From assembly GCA_902702965.1 (NCBI GenBank), contig CACRXP010000009.1:2087519-2151518 (forward strand): a DNA stretch of 64,000 nucleotides, written 5' to 3'. The notes beneath the pieces were generated by a model, which saw only the letters and a program-made list of their open reading frames with translations, did not search any database and was not told where the DNA came from. The DNA comes from Spirometra erinaceieuropaei (Eukaryota; Platyhelminthes; Cestoda; Diphyllobothriidea; Diphyllobothriidae). Made by a program: the position numbers and the translations under genes. Positions 13,122-24,730 of this stretch are shown here, piece by piece; position 1 is the first letter of the stretch; the number at the start of each line of letters is the position of its first letter.

Positions 13122-13302
13122 TGTTTCCTTCGAAATTACAGGAAGGGCTCCGGTCCCGCGCCGCTGGCAAAGGTGGACGACTTGTGGAATCTTCGCAACC
13201 TGCGGGAGATTGTGGGACATATTTACTTGGACTTCACCGGCTCGCCACCTGAGCTTAGGAATCTCACTTTCCTTCAAAATCTCTACAAAGTGACAGCGGA
13301 AT
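13122..13302 (+). CDS. EGFR-family receptor tyrosine kinase, exon for first half of the L2 (domain III) receptor L domain
   Basis: The frame reads CFLRNYRKGSGPAPLAKVDD, then LWNLRNLREIVGHIYLDF, then a segment with RNLTFLQNLYKV. This is the receptor L-domain pattern 'L..L..V.EI.G.L.I......L..L..F.NL' of EGF and insulin receptors, with the P.L preceding it typical of EGFR domain III. RNLT is an N-glycosylation sequon, fitting an extracellular domain. The donor GTAAGT at 13303 is strong and leaves phase 1, which joins exactly to the next exon. Two acceptors are possible: CTACAG before 13122 (phase 0, keeps the aligned YRKGSGPAPL stretch in frame) or TTACAG before 13142 (needs a phase 2 partner). 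I prefer 13122 because it also fits the phase of the possible first exon. Confidence 0.85.
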
Positions 13303-13839
13303 GTAAGTTTCCGTCTGATGTATTCTCAACACCTCCAAATGTAAAGGGTCAGACCTGTCTCCCCCTTAAGAGCAGACGTAGTTGTAGCCAAGTCAGCGTG
13401 CCCGTTGACTTCCCCCACGTTGCTGATCGTGTGAATAGACCTCAGCCTCTCGGGCGCATCGGTAAGACGGTCAGATGCTGGTCTCAGGACCTCCAGACGC
13501 CAGCCTCCCCTCTCAAGCACCGGCTCTCGGTACCGCGTGCTCCCCTGCCTTATTGGCCCTGTCCGAGTATATGTATACACATATTTAAAGTAGTATATAA
13601 CAGACTACAAGTTACTGACTGCTCATTAGCTTGAGAGCATGCCAAGTATAGGCGCTTTCTAAGCAATTCACAGCGGACGCTGACCACAGAGGTTCTCAAA
13701 GGCATACGGCTGCCTTGCTTTGCTAGGTTAAAAGACGATTTCTGCTTTTTTTCTGTCGAGACCAAAAGAACATATTCCCGATCAGGTTTTCTGACTCAAG
13801 GTTCCTTTTTAAGTTTCTTTGGAAGCGACTCTCGTAAAA

Positions 13840-14215
13840 GTACTTTTCAAAACGAACCCAGAAGTGAGGACGGTGGCTGGGATTGGCTTCGGACGACAAA
13901 AGCTTTTTCGTCCAATAGGCGCTGTTTCAGTTTGTGTGACCGGAAGATACCCTTTATTTGAGTATACAATTTAAAGAAAACGTCATTTACTGCATAATGA
14001 GCACAGTAGAATATTTTTCTGGCCGTTTTCTGCAAAAAATTGAATTTATAAGACCGTCGAAAAATAAGTTGGAAAAATTCCTTCTACTTGAGTAGTAATG
14101 TGGTTTATGCCGACGGATGAAAAGATGCTTGTTCAAAAGTCGGCATCCTGGATGATTGAAATATCCCGAAATGATGCTGTGAGTTAATCAGTACTACGAA
14201 GCTATTCGAGTAATC
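13840..14215. mobile_element. Foldback element remnant (right half only)
   Basis: Matches the right arm of the ~1 kb foldback family: ACCGGAAGATACCC, AAACGTCATTTACTGC, TTCAAAAGTCGGCATCCTGG appear in the expected order, with clear divergence. The left arm is absent. Confidence 0.55.
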
Positions 14216-14224
14216 GTTCCTAAT

Positions 14225-14390
14225 CGAAGATACATTTCTAGATGGTAGATTGGCGCCCACCATTGTTTCTACGGAACTCACTCGTTCCGTTGTGCCTTAC
14301 GGGCTTTCTCTGGAGCCTAACCAGCAGTCGCGCAGCGGCGCATGATATAGGCAGAATAGTATTACCGACACAGACAAGGGAGACTGAAAT
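14225..14390. mobile_element. Fragment of the GGCGC(T/C)CACC inverted-repeat element
   Basis: GGCGCCCACCATTG, TTACGGGCTTTCTCTGGAGC, GCGCAGCGGCGCATGATATA and GACACAGACAAGGGAGACTG match the left half of the foldback composite at 28184 in the same order. Confidence 0.6.
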
Positions 14391-14394
14391 AGCG

Positions 14395-14560
14395 AATGAC
14401 TGGGAGAGACGTGGGACTTCTGACTAACAGGTATCGGGATCGAGCCCCAGGTGTTCCACACTTCGGGATTGAGTACGACTGGCTGATGACGGCTAATAAG
14501 CCAGAAATGGCCATTCCAGTCTCCGTTGCCTTCGTCGGTATTATTATGTCTACATTTTAT
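14395..14560 (+). mobile_element. SINE-A copy (tRNA-derived)
   Basis: Holds a B-box-like 'ggtatcgggatcgagcccca', then GACGGCTAATAAGCCAGAAA and CCATTCCAGTCTCCGTTG, as in the SINE at 28547. The A box is weak, so the 5' head is damaged. Confidence 0.7.
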
Positions 14561-15422
14561 GATTCTGGCCAACATTTAGTGAGATAGCACTTATACTGTA
14601 ACTGCATGTGATAGAGATTCTGGTCCGAACCTACTTATGGTCCAGATATCGCCTGCATGCCTACGAAGCTGTGTTGAGCGCGATTCCCACCAGATGGAGG
14701 TGGGCGGAATGCTTCATACTCGACCGGAAGGTAGAGACCAGCCGCGCTATGGAATGCACAGAAGGAGCTCCACACACACTCGATCGCAGCACCCTAGACT
14801 TCTTAACCATATCTTGCAAAGAGAACAGGGCAGATATTGGAGGGATGAGTGAGGCTGGCGCTTCGAAAGTCTTCCTTACCCAAATCTGCATTATGCTTCA
14901 ACAATCACAAAACTAACACAACACCCACGCCAGAAACCACAACAGCTGTCAGATTTGGCAGATGAGGGTTGCACAGCACACCACAGTGGACTTGGAGCAA
15001 ATGTGGAACAAAAGACAGTTAAGACAAGGATTGAAGACGCAACTTCATGTTCATTAAGACTTATTTATAAAGAATCTGATGCTTCTGACATCGAAGTCAG
15101 CAAGCCACCCCTTCGAGTATGAAGAGGTCTATGATGAGTAGCCGAATTTTTTGCTCTCGACGCGACCAATTCCGTAAACAAATTCCCGGCGAGCGTTCCA
15201 TCCTCCATGGAAGGACGGGGAATAGCGATTTTTCATTCCATAACAGAGGAGCGGGGGGGATGTTGAAACGCAGAAGAGGAGACGAATAAGAAGAAAAAAG
15301 AACGGAAGAATGAGCAACGAGAAAGATAACGGCAACGGTGAGCAAAGAATAAGTTTGCACTGTTGATTTGCAGTCATGATATTTTAATAGTTAAAGAGGA
15401 CTACAGTTAAGACGGCAACTGG

Positions 15423-15481
15423 TTTATTTGACGCAAACAGTGTCTATTCCGTGCCTGTGAGGTCTGGAGCAGTTGGCCAAG
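15423..15481 (+). repeat. Left member of a 59 bp direct repeat flanking the CCCTAA-like tract
   Basis: TTTATTTGACGCAAACAGTG opens this unit; it matches 16157-16215 at 53 of 59 positions by eye. The two copies bracket the CCCTAA-like block. Confidence 0.85.
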
Positions 15482-15565
15482 CGGACAACGAGGTCCCTGT
15501 CTTACGGGAATGGTGGAAAAGGGGGTTATATGGGTGAGGTAAATAGAAGGGCTGGTAGAAGATTG

Positions 15566-16008
15566 CTAATCTTAACCCTAAACCTAACCTTGACCCTAAG
15601 CCTAACCTTAATCCTAACCCTAAGCTTAACCTTAACCGCAACCCTAACGGGAACCTTAAACCTTACCCTAACCCTAAGCGAAGTCTTAAAGCCAACCGTA
15701 GCTCTTAACCATAGTCCTAACTCTGAAACCCAACCGCAATCGTAATGCTGAAACATAGTCGTAAACTCTAGCCCTAACTCGGAAACCTAACCCTGAAGTC
15801 CTAATCATAACCCAAAAATCCGAAATCATAAACCGGAACCCAAATCCTAACCTCAACCCTGAAACGGAAGCCGAATGTTCTAACCCTAACCCCAGAGGCA
15901 AACCATAATCCTAAACCCAAACCCTAACACTGAAACCTGACACTAAAACGCAAACGCTAATTTTAAATCTTAACCTACGCCTAACCCTAACCCACACTAA
16001 ACCCAACA
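15566..16008 (+). repeat. Degenerate interstitial CCCTAA-like (telomere-type) tract
   Basis: About 440 bases of irregular CCTAA-type units (CCTAACC, CCCTAAG, CCTTAAC, CCGAAT). Animal telomeres are (TTAGGG)n, so this may be a decayed interstitial telomeric tract or a CCCTAA-rich satellite. Both-strand frames through it are repeat-derived. Confidence 0.8.
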
Positions 16009-16046
16009 GCCTGACCGAATCGGGCGACCTGTCTAGTTCAGTAGAA

Positions 16047-16105
16047 GCACACCTACTGATAACAAGTTCCCTAAACAAGGTTAGCACACCTACTGATAAC
16101 AAGTA
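16047..16105 (+). repeat. Short direct repeat (GCACACCTACTGATAACAAGT twice)
   Basis: The 20-base core CACACCTACTGATAACAAGT occurs at about 16048 and again at about 16085, 37 bases apart, just after the CCCTAA-like tract. Confidence 0.85.
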
Positions 16106-16156
16106 CGTCGACAGTATCAACGTATGATGTCTGGCTACCAACTGCGACCTTACCGA

Positions 16157-16215
16157 TTTATTTGACGCAAACAGTGTCTGATCCGTGCCTGTGAGGTTCG
16201 GAACAGTTGGCGAAG
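16157..16215 (+). repeat. Right member of the 59 bp direct repeat
   Basis: Copy of 15423-15481 in the same orientation with about six substitutions. Too diverged for a recent target-site duplication; more likely repeat units on both sides of the tract or an old duplication. Confidence 0.85.
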
Positions 16216-17346
16216 TCAAAACGCATTAGTCAGCTGAGGAGCCTTGGTTGGAAATGCGCTGGATCAAGGACGGGTCCCACTCGTGTTCTGAAGCCACGTA
16301 TCTTCACGCGTGAACCGTTTTCACGGAGCATTTGATATTACTGCTGACCCTTTTCCAAATTTAGAAGTCAGAGCTAGTCCGGTGCGCCGACTATACGCAC
16401 TTATCTACCTAGACCGCTAGCAGCGGCAGACAAAATGCTCAAGACTATTACTCTCAGGGAATAATCAGCTAGAGGATTGCAAAATTGGCGACCCAGCCTG
16501 TTTGCAAACCACTGCTTGTCTTCGAGCAAATTCTCGGGGACAAACCTTTTCAAGCTCGGTCGGAAAGTTGAGTTAAAACACGCCTGTCTGAGATGACAGC
16601 TCATACTCGTGCTGTCAGCTTGGCCAAGCTGGAAATATTGATATACTGCTAGTCTACCCGTGGGTTAGTATCAGAAACACCGGCTTTAAATATAATGCTG
16701 AAGTCAGTAGTCGATACCATTTTAACATGACAAAAAAACTACTGAGTAAACTACCCTCCCTTCCCCCCTCCCCAGGCCTGATTTTTAACACACTTCTCCC
16801 GCCGCTGTTACGTTTTTGTGTCAGTAAAGTCCCGGGAATTGCACCGTGCTCTGAACGTCGATTGCCCTTTTCGCATACTTGAGCGCATTTCTGATTGTCA
16901 AGCAAAAGTACATTTCTGGGTGTTGCTAACTGGTCCTTGCTTCATGAATAGTACTCTCTAGTCGTAAAGGCCATCTGTTGCCATGCTAGTGAAGTCAGGT
17001 GGTATGGAATTTGGGCGTTACTCTGAATTAATTTTCTGTCCTTTTTAATCGGCACATCTGTTGGTAATTAAGAGGTCCGGGTCATGGAGAGGAGTCAGTG
17101 TTTACCAGAAAAGATGCAAGTGTGATTTTCGGCGCCTAACTGAATTATCTGAAAAAGGGCATCTACTTGACAGAGCCATACACGAACCAAAAATATTAAT
17201 CTATGCTGGAAATAATAGCACTGTCCGCAAATTTGACTGGAGAGACCTAAAGTCGGAAGATAATGCATCCTCGTGGGACCAACTGTCATCGCTGTCGGTC
17301 GTCGGTGGACTCTCCCTGTTCGTCTGTCTCTCTCTCTGACATGAAG

Positions 17347-19239
17347 TACAGTTAGTGACCAAACTCTTGAAATGTGTCGAAATTTACGAATAATTGCCAA
17401 TCACTCGCAAGCCGACACCATTTCATGAGTCCAATGTCTATGTTAATGAACTACAAGTTTAAAAGAATCAAAAACATAAAAGAAACATTAAAGGCAGTCT
17501 TCCTTTGTTTAGAAATGCCTTTTTTTAGAAAAGCGCAATATTCCGAAAACGTCAGAAATGGCGCTAATTTAGTAAATTTCGTTTTTAGATGTATAGAATG
17601 CATTCTCATACCAAAAATTTAGTAAATATGAACGAGGACATAAAATAACATCTAATAATAATGTTTCAGTGAAGTCTACAACTAAATATCGTTTAATAAT
17701 TAGTGAAATTTCATATACGACGGTTTGTCAACTGCCTACATTCTGAGTGTAGATTCCAAAACAGTTTTCCAGAGTTTCGTGTTATCCTTGACTCTTTTGA
17801 GTTGAATGGGATGAGGTTCAACAAGAGAACCAGGATTTCACTTGACTTCACCGATGGGGACCTTGTAGGAATGAAAGTTTTCATGAGGTGACATGCTATG
17901 AGACCGGTCGGGGCGTAATAAATTTAAATAGAACTGATAGGCGTGATCGTAATTAAGCATTTTATGTTTGCAGAGAGAACTTTTCTTCCGTTAAATTAAT
18001 TTACACTTTTCGTTCGTTTTGGATCACGTTGAATTTCAGATCGACCTAGAAATTTTGCTGAATTCTTCATGATTTTCAGTGTTTTCACCCGGTCGTCCAT
18101 AAAGCTAGATTCTGAATTGCCTGTCTGTTGAGAACCTTAAAATAAGACGATTCTTGAAGGCAATTAACGAAGTAGTGACTGTTCGGCGCTCCTTTTCACG
18201 AAGATGGTCGTTTGGGTCACATGCGAAGACTCATTCAAACATCAAATTTCATCTTGGAGAAGAATGGCTGTCCACAACGAAATTCAGCAACGAATATGCC
18301 TTCGATCAATAAGAAAACTTTCCATAATAAGTAACTTCTTTAAGAAGTGCTTTATTACTGCAGTCTTTCGACGGATCTCTGTGTACTTTGCATTTTGTCA
18401 GGGTGAGACCAAGTTAAAATCTGACACTTTTTGCCGTTCCTTTCGCGTTCCTGAGAAATACTTATATTTTTTTACCATAAACGTAAAAGCATGCTTTCCT
18501 CTATACATTGAGGCAATTTTCACTGATTTTGCCCGCTTTTATACCCCGTTCTTCGATTATGAATGCACGGCAGAGCGCCCATATAAATACTGATATTTTA
18601 CGCGTTCTATTTCTGAATAAGGTATGTACAGAAACTAGAATACACGACAAGTAGTGTTTCATATGTTCAAAACTGCAAATGACCATTCGTTGGTGGTCAT
18701 TTATATGACATCAGACATAGTTTTCCAAACGGCAAAACAATTTAAGCCCATTTAATCGAAGGAATCCCTATCTGCGTTATTACTGCATTTTAGGACACCA
18801 AATCGCACAGGCTTGCAAACTGGACATTTAGGAATTGATAAACTCTCTGGTTTTCCTAAAATAACCTTTGTGTTAGCAGGTTGATTACCACGATTAACAT
18901 CGCACATAAAATTAACTTTCAAGTCCGGCTTAATCTGTTTATTAAAACTCTCGCGGGTAAATTACCATCCTCTCAATGAAAAAGTCGCTCAGATGCGTAA
19001 CCGGAGTCTAGGACATGCAATAGCATAGGCAATTGCTCGAACATACTCCAACGTACATTTTCGCCATAATTTGCTGCTATTTCACTTGCTATAATTACGT
19101 AGACACAATTTCGACACTAGAAAAGGGCATTTCATTGGAGGATGCGGATAAACGAACAAAATGTGCAACGTTAAAGACGTCCAGAAACTTTCGCATCAGT
19201 TTCTGTTATCAGATTTAATGAGATAGGTCACGTACTGTA
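17347..19239. mobile_element. ~1.9 kb terminal-inverted-repeat element related to the foldback family
   Basis: The left end is TACAGTTAGTGACCAAACTC; the right end, read in reverse complement, is TACAGTACGTGACCTATCTC. Both start TA CAGT like the ~1 kb foldback elements. The interior is AT-rich, not palindromic as a whole, and differs from the ~1 kb family. Frames inside, such as 18204-18593, are up to 129 codons and I recognise no transposase motif. A diverged partial copy lies at 21000-21760. Confidence 0.55.
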
Positions 19240-20026
19240 TATTAAGAAATTCATAATAATCTTGCTAACCTCACCTTTCCCTAATTTGACTGAGGTAGTG
19301 CCTCCTAGTTGGATGCGTATCTAATGGCTTCTGTCAGAGGACAGCTTGGTCGTCGCTGACGAGGATGTCCACCGTGTTTCGCATCGCAGGTAGCGCAGCA
19401 TCCATGACTTGCACGAGAGTTAGTCTACGGTGAGATGGACTCATGCGCAACATGCGCCGTATTGTCCTTCTCTCCCTTGCCTTAAAGTGATGTTAAGACA
19501 AGGTCCGGAAGGCCAGAGCTGGCGTGAGCGGCCACTCTAAGCGTGCCACACGTGTCAAATCTGAATCAGAACACGTTAAAGGCTTCTCGTCCGGAACGAG
19601 AGGCTTATATTGACAGCTTAATCACGGCTTTTATCATCATAATCTAGTAGAGGAGGGATTGGAAAGTTTGTATTGGTACTGGAACGTAAGACCTAACTGC
19701 AAAAGCTGTAACCAAGGCTACATCATCGAAACCTATCCCCAAACGGCGTCTGACTGATGGTACTGATAGGCCTTGTTGAAAAAATCCACTCGGTAAATCC
19801 ACTCTCCATTTTATACCTGCGTTTCAATAATCTATGAGCAAGCCTTTCTTTTAGGCCGTTTTAAGGGACATTTTACTGGTTCATCCTCCGAAGCAAATGA
19901 AGGAAGGCTGTGCCGTCGTGCGATCAGACCAGTACAGTGCCGATTTCACAAGAGTTTTCAAATAACTTTTCAAACTACTAGATTATTCGGTGTGTTACTC
20001 AGTTGCTACCTTGTCTCTTTTCCTAG

Positions 20027-20221
20027 TTAGTGATGGTGCCTCTCTGGGAATCGCTCTCTCCATCTACAATGCCTCAAAACTGGAATTCTTGGGCTTCAAG
20101 TCGCTGCGTTATGTGGACACCGACGCCTACTTGGAGCTTCTTCCCTCCCTCTGTTACCTCTCCGGTTTGGAGCGGATCCTTCCAGTGCGAACCAAGGGTG
20201 TCAAGTCGCCGACAACCTGTT
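20027..20221 (+). CDS. EGFR-family receptor tyrosine kinase, exon for second half of the L2 (domain III) receptor L domain
   Basis: After the phase 1 junction the frame reads SDGASLGIALSIYNASKLEF, then LGFKSLRYVDTDAYLELLP, then SLCYLSGLERILPV and ends SPTTC. This follows the EGFR pattern 'SL.I....I..LGL.SLK.I..G.V.I..N..LCY...I.W..I', including the near-invariant LCY. IYNAS carries an N-glycosylation sequon. The acceptor is TTTTCCTAG before 20027 and the donor GTAAGT at 20222; both leave phase 1, so exon joins are exact on both sides. Length (195 bases) is normal for an animal exon. It is in a context of 6.7 kb and 30 kb introns. Confidence 0.9.
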
Positions 20222-20309
20222 GTAAGTCTCTGATTTACAAGGTCTACAAATAATACGAGAGTTCGACCGTCGACGTCGACGGTGTTCACCGTGTTCTCTA
20301 CAGAAAGAT

Positions 20310-20760
20310 GAAGCAGACGCAGTGATTTGCGCCTGAATTAGTTTCAAGCGATATTAGACTTGCGCTGCATCTAACGCACTCTCCCTTCCCACTGTCCACC
20401 TGGACCCGATGTCCAGACTGAGTCAAGAAGACCGGAGGCGAGGGAGGTCGCAGGTGAATGGCACGGTCGAGCCCACACCTTGGCGTCCCACTCCACACCC
20501 CCCGGTACACACAGCAAATGACCAGGTTTTGACCAACAACGACGATGGGGATTGGCTGAGTCCCAGTGTGCGCGACGACTGCCGACAATCGGGTCCACCA
20601 CCACATCCCGAAATGTTGGAATTTGTTGCGGTGTGTAAATCCGATAACGCCTGCCACAATCTGATATGGCCCCCGTGTTGGTCCAGCGCATCTACCACGT
20701 GGCCTGTTTCGGGGGCACCTACAAATAATTGCAAAGACATTAAGAGAGTTGACATTTGAC
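20310..20760 (-). repeat. Dispersed repeat R3 (reverse copy)
   Basis: In reverse complement it holds GGTAGATGCGCTGGACCAAC, CACCTGCGACCTCCCTCGCC, TCCGGTCTTCTTGACTC and GGTCCAGGTGG in the same order as the copies at 36600 and 62120. No coding motif or terminal repeat seen. Confidence 0.65.
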
Positions 20761-20999
20761 GGGAACAGCTGGAGCTGATCGTCAGATATCTTACTTTCAC
20801 TTTGCCACTACCGCGAGTTGAATTTGCTGCCTCGGTATCAGGCCTTTTGTTGGGATGAAAGCAGTACCTCTTCAACGAAGAAAGGGGCTAGGAGAACTAA
20901 TTTGCTAGCCTCCCCTCCCTCGCCGTCTCCCCCTCCCCCAACTTAGTTTGGTTCCGCATCCACAGGGGAGGATTGGAAGAGGCGATGTAACCCATGAGA

Positions 21000-21760
21000 T
21001 TTTCTTGAAATTAAAAAAAATGTATAATCAATCGGAAACCGGTCTTAATACATCGGCTAAATCTCGCAATTAAAAATGAAGTACTTTAAGTGGAACAAAC
21101 ACCTACGACAAATATTTAATGTAATTATGTTTTGATTAGAAAAAACATTTTTTTGTAGAAAGACTACCATTCCGAAAAATCATGCCACGTGAGTAAACTA
21201 CAATTTCAAAAGTATACAAAAGTTGCCCGTGTAAATGACTAAATAAGTAAAACAGCATGAGTGGGGGAGCATTTGGAAATATTTCCTTGCTGCAATTTAC
21301 ATTTAAATATCCTCCTGAAATTAGTGCGATATAAAGTATGCCGGTTAGCTAAGTGGCTACAGTCTGAGAATGCATTCCAAAACGCTTTTATGAGAATTCG
21401 TTGTACTTTGTACGCCTTTACATTTTTTCAGATGAAGCTTGTATTAAAAAATAGGTTCTTTTTTCACATCCTGCCTCACCTGACTTATAAGGACTAAAAA
21501 AAAGCTATCTTAGAGTGCGTCAGGTTTTTTTTAAATTACTTCCCTTTCGTTGAAGAGACACGCATAGATGCGTAAACGTAGTCTAGGGTGACTGTTCACA
21601 TGGGAACTTACCTAAATATAATGTTAAGTGAATTTTTCGCTCAAATTTGCCAATATTTTTATTGAGACGATAGTTTAAAAACATAGTCTGCATTAGCAGG
21701 GTAGTTTCCCGTAATGAGTAAGACGACTACGCAAAATTGCACGACGTTTTAGATGCCCCC
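21000..21760 (+). repeat. Diverged partial copy related to the 17347-19239 element
   Basis: The block GGTTAGCTAAGTGGCTACAG...TCTGAGAATGCATTCCAAAAC matches GGTTTGTCAACTGCCTACAT...TCTGAGTGTAGATTCCAAAAC near 17722, and GCATTAGCAGGGTAG matches GTGTTAGCAGGTTGA near 18872. Same orientation, ends not found. Confidence 0.45.
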
Positions 21761-22867
21761 TAAATAGTCATCGAGGTTTCCGTCACCACGTTGAGGGAGG
21801 TACGCCATCTACCGGATAGGGCTAAAATGGTTTGTCCACCCGCGACAACTGGGCATTTTCGTCTTATAGGAAAGACCACCCTAATCTAAACACCGGCGGA
21901 CCAACCACTGTCAGCACACAAAGTTGGCTTGAAAGTGGGAAGTCCGCCCTGAAACAGTCCGTTTGTTGGGGGGGGGGGAATCCAACAGGAGGGGGAAATG
22001 GGAGGAATTTAGCTCATTCATGGATGTTTTATATTGCTTTGTCCCTAAATTTTAAACAATTTTAACTCATCAGCCTTTTTATTAGCGTAGGTTGCCTGAA
22101 AGGACTGAATGACGCTTTTATCTTGCTTTAGGTTGCATGCTATTCTCTGGGGGATATTGTCGAGGGAGTGCGGAATGGTCGCATCTGTTTTTTTTAGCCA
22201 ACATCAATGCGCATAGCCGAAATCCATAAGTTGAGGCGTTAACGGTTCAAACTCGATTTAAGTGGGCGATCGGACATTTCGTACCAAACGCCAGACTCAC
22301 TTAGACCTTCAGAATGCCTCTGTTTAGTAATTTAAAGAGCGTCTAATCACCTACTAATTATTTCGCGTGACCCGCTTGCAAATGTTCAGATTGTTCGGCG
22401 ATCCTCGTCCGCTTTTATTCTTTCACATGATCGGTCCTCTAATAACAAACGAATTCCCATTTATTTTGATTATTTGACTGGCCAAATTCGCGTCGAATTC
22501 ACCTCCTTTTCGAGTTCGCATCCCACGGGATTAACCAATAGCAGAGCGCATATTTCCTGTCCGGATACACATCAGGATTTCAAAGTTTAAATATGATTAA
22601 TCAAATGTCGACCTTGGGATGATTGGCTAGTTGAATTACGACTCAACGAAGGTCGTCCAGGAAAATGCCCACTCCCACTTACTCATTCCCACCCCAACCA
22701 ACTGCGTGTCGGCTAATGTACTGATATTGTAGCCCTTGAAACCTGGTCACCAGTTGACTCGCCAGACTTTTATTCAACGCACAGTAAGGACAGGATATGT
22801 AACCCCCCTTACGGGTTAGGGACTTCCCAGTGCAGGCATAGTCATAGTTGGCGTTAGGTTTGTAGAT

Positions 22868-23350
22868 AACTACGGTGTATCCAAGGAGTTACATATCATA
22901 CCTTTGCCCCGGCTTGTTTTGTTTCCGACGTGGACGATTATCTTGGTGGTTGCGAAGTTAAACTCATGACCCATTTCGTAGGTGTGGACGACCACTTGTA
23001 AGAATTCATCGTCTTGTCGTACAGTCAGCTTATGTTCGTGTATGCGCGGTCCGAGCATGCCTCCAGTCTGGCCTGTATAGTTGCAAGGACAGTTTTGCCA
23101 GGGGATGCGATACACCAATCCAGATTGCTCCCCGATCTTTACTCGGCCTTGTATTTCCACGACCTCGTTGCGTATGGTGTTTTTGGCCGGTGTGCAATTT
23201 CAGAGGCTACCTCCGCAGCAATGCGCTTGGTGGCTTTTGAAACTTCCCTAATTTATGGCAGGAAATGCCACATCGTTGGTGGTATTGACGTTTGGATTCT
23301 CTAGGGGCGGTCACATACGCAGCGATTTATGAATGTCTTCAGGCAGTCAT
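22868..23350 (-). pseudogene. Penelope-like retroelement relic d (different subfamily; RT-EN linker plus GIY-YIG)
   Basis: On the reverse strand 23160-22870 encodes GLVYRIPWQNCPCNYTGQTG, then RIHEHKLTVRQDDEF and HTYEMGHEFNFATTKI. This is a GIY-YIG endonuclease core: 'VYRI', a Cys pair, 'YTGQTG', and the downstream arginine-glutamate region R-I-H-E-H. Upstream, in another frame, IREVSKATKRIAAEVASEIA and HRPKTPYATRS look like the linker that joins the RT to the endonuclease in Penelope-like elements, with a stop and a frameshift between. The domain differs clearly from relics a, b, c and e (PCNYTGQTG versus SNYVGETG), so a second lineage was active. Confidence 0.75.
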
Positions 23351-23479
23351 TTTTAAGAATAGCAGAATGCTCCGATGCTTTAACAGCCTTCTTCTTCACT
23401 TACACACACAGGAAAATCGAACTTTTGCCCCATCTTGAAGGAACATCGTTAACGAAAGTGTAGACAGGGGTGGGTATTT

Positions 23480-23560
23480 CTGGCTTATTAGCCGTCGGTA
23501 GCCAACCATATTCAAGCGCGGGAAAGCATCACCTGGGATTCCCACGCAACTTCTTTGATC
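23480..23560 (-). mobile_element. SINE-A remnant
   Basis: TTTCTGGCTTATTAGCCGTC followed by AGCCAACCATATTC and CACCTGGGATTC is the reverse complement of the SINE-A body. It is followed at about 23650-23770 by a degraded piece of the 28184-type inverted-repeat element. Confidence 0.6.
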
Positions 23561-24030
23561 ACTGAACGTTTTGAAGTTCACTGTCCCATCATTGGACCGC
23601 GTGCCCAGTTGGTTGCGATCGTGAACATAAGCAGTTTTGTAATTGGCGTTCAACGATCAGGTTCCGAAACGTGTTCATTCCGTTGCGCCTTGGGGTATAG
23701 TCGGCAGCCCTCACTGACATCCGCGAAGTGACAGGAACAAGGGAGATAGAAGTGGCTAGTTCTGATTAACTGGATCTCACCAACCAGTCCTATCTAATCC
23801 TAATTTGGATAGTTTGAGATTCGAATCCGACGGGCCAGTCATTTTCTAGAACCTGGACGGTGAATCTCCTCCCATGACGGTAACTGTGGGTTATTTCTCT
23901 AAGTCGTTCGTTTACGGTGCGAAACAGAAAGCAAGTGATTCCAACGGCGTTTGAGATCTCATAACCGAGAAAAGAATTTTTTCCGAGGACGTAACTACTT
24001 TAAAAGGGGGTCTCGATGGGACCACATCTG

Positions 24031-24079
24031 CGCATTTCGAAATTTCGGTTGACATTTCATGAGTTCACCCACCTACTGG
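24031..24079. repeat. Solo terminal repeat of the ~1 kb foldback family
   Basis: TTTCGGTTGACATTTCATGAG followed by CACCCACCTACTG is the right terminal repeat of the family without the rest of the element nearby. Confidence 0.65.
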
Positions 24080-24730
24080 AACTATCCGAAAAGATTTACG
24101 AACACAGGGCCATAGACTCCCAGCCTTCATCACTTCCGTCCTGAGATAGATAAGGTGCACTTCATCACGGCTCAAGATACTGCGGCACACTTCTTGATCT
24201 GAGTTTTGCAAATAACTGCAAGGGTTATCACTGTGATTAGAAATCAGGCAGCGCCTTTTGCCTCGTTATCCCGCCCGCATCTTTTAAATAAGCTATTTTC
24301 TATTAATATTTCCCTTATCCGTAAGGACTATGCGTTTGTCGGGGAAGAGTCCTAAAGTGCGGGCAGTCGGCTCACTTTCATGTGGACGATTTTATAAACA
24401 ATCCTCATTTTCCGCGGGGGGCTGCGGCCTCGAAGTTGACTTTTTGAACACTCATTGGTTCATATTTGATCACCGCCCTAGTTAGTTACCCATGCCTTTA
24501 GTTAGTTCACTTGCCCCTCGATCTCCGCACATCCGATGCCCTTTCAACAGGCAACCTGTTCGAAAGTGCTTATTGCCTCAATTGTACCCATAAAGGTGCG
24601 CTAGGTAGTTAAAAATAGGCCCTACGCAGAACGTCCTACGGGCAAAGCTGCGTCAAATTGTTCAGCACACACGCGTGCGCTTTCACTGACCGGATGTTGG
24701 GGTTCACAGGAAGAATCTGCCCATTGCTAA

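Larger units (their letters stand above)
13303..20026 (+). other. Intron 2 of the EGFR-like gene (6,724 bp)
   Basis: Begins GTAAGT and ends TTTTCCTAG. Contents recognised: foldback remnant (13840), inverted-repeat element piece (14225), SINE (14395), CCCTAA-like block with flanking direct repeats (15423-16215) and a 1.9 kb element (17347-19239). I see nothing recognisable in 13310-13840, 14590-15420, 16216-17346 and 19240-20020. Confidence 0.85.

Noticed and set aside
13142..13302. Acceptor at 13141 as the only start of the exon
   Set aside because: It needs a phase 2 upstream exon and drops residues that align with EGFR domain III; the 13121 acceptor fits better, though RNA is needed.
15444..16219. 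Leu/Arg/Thr-rich frames
   Set aside because: They are translations of the CCCTAA-like tract.
18204..18593. 129-codon frame as a transposase of the 1.9 kb element
   Set aside because: No DDE/D spacing, helix-turn-helix or other transposase motif is visible.
20298..20875. Frames up to 150 codons just downstream of the 20027 exon
   Set aside because: They lie in repeat R3, in several overlapping frames and both strands.
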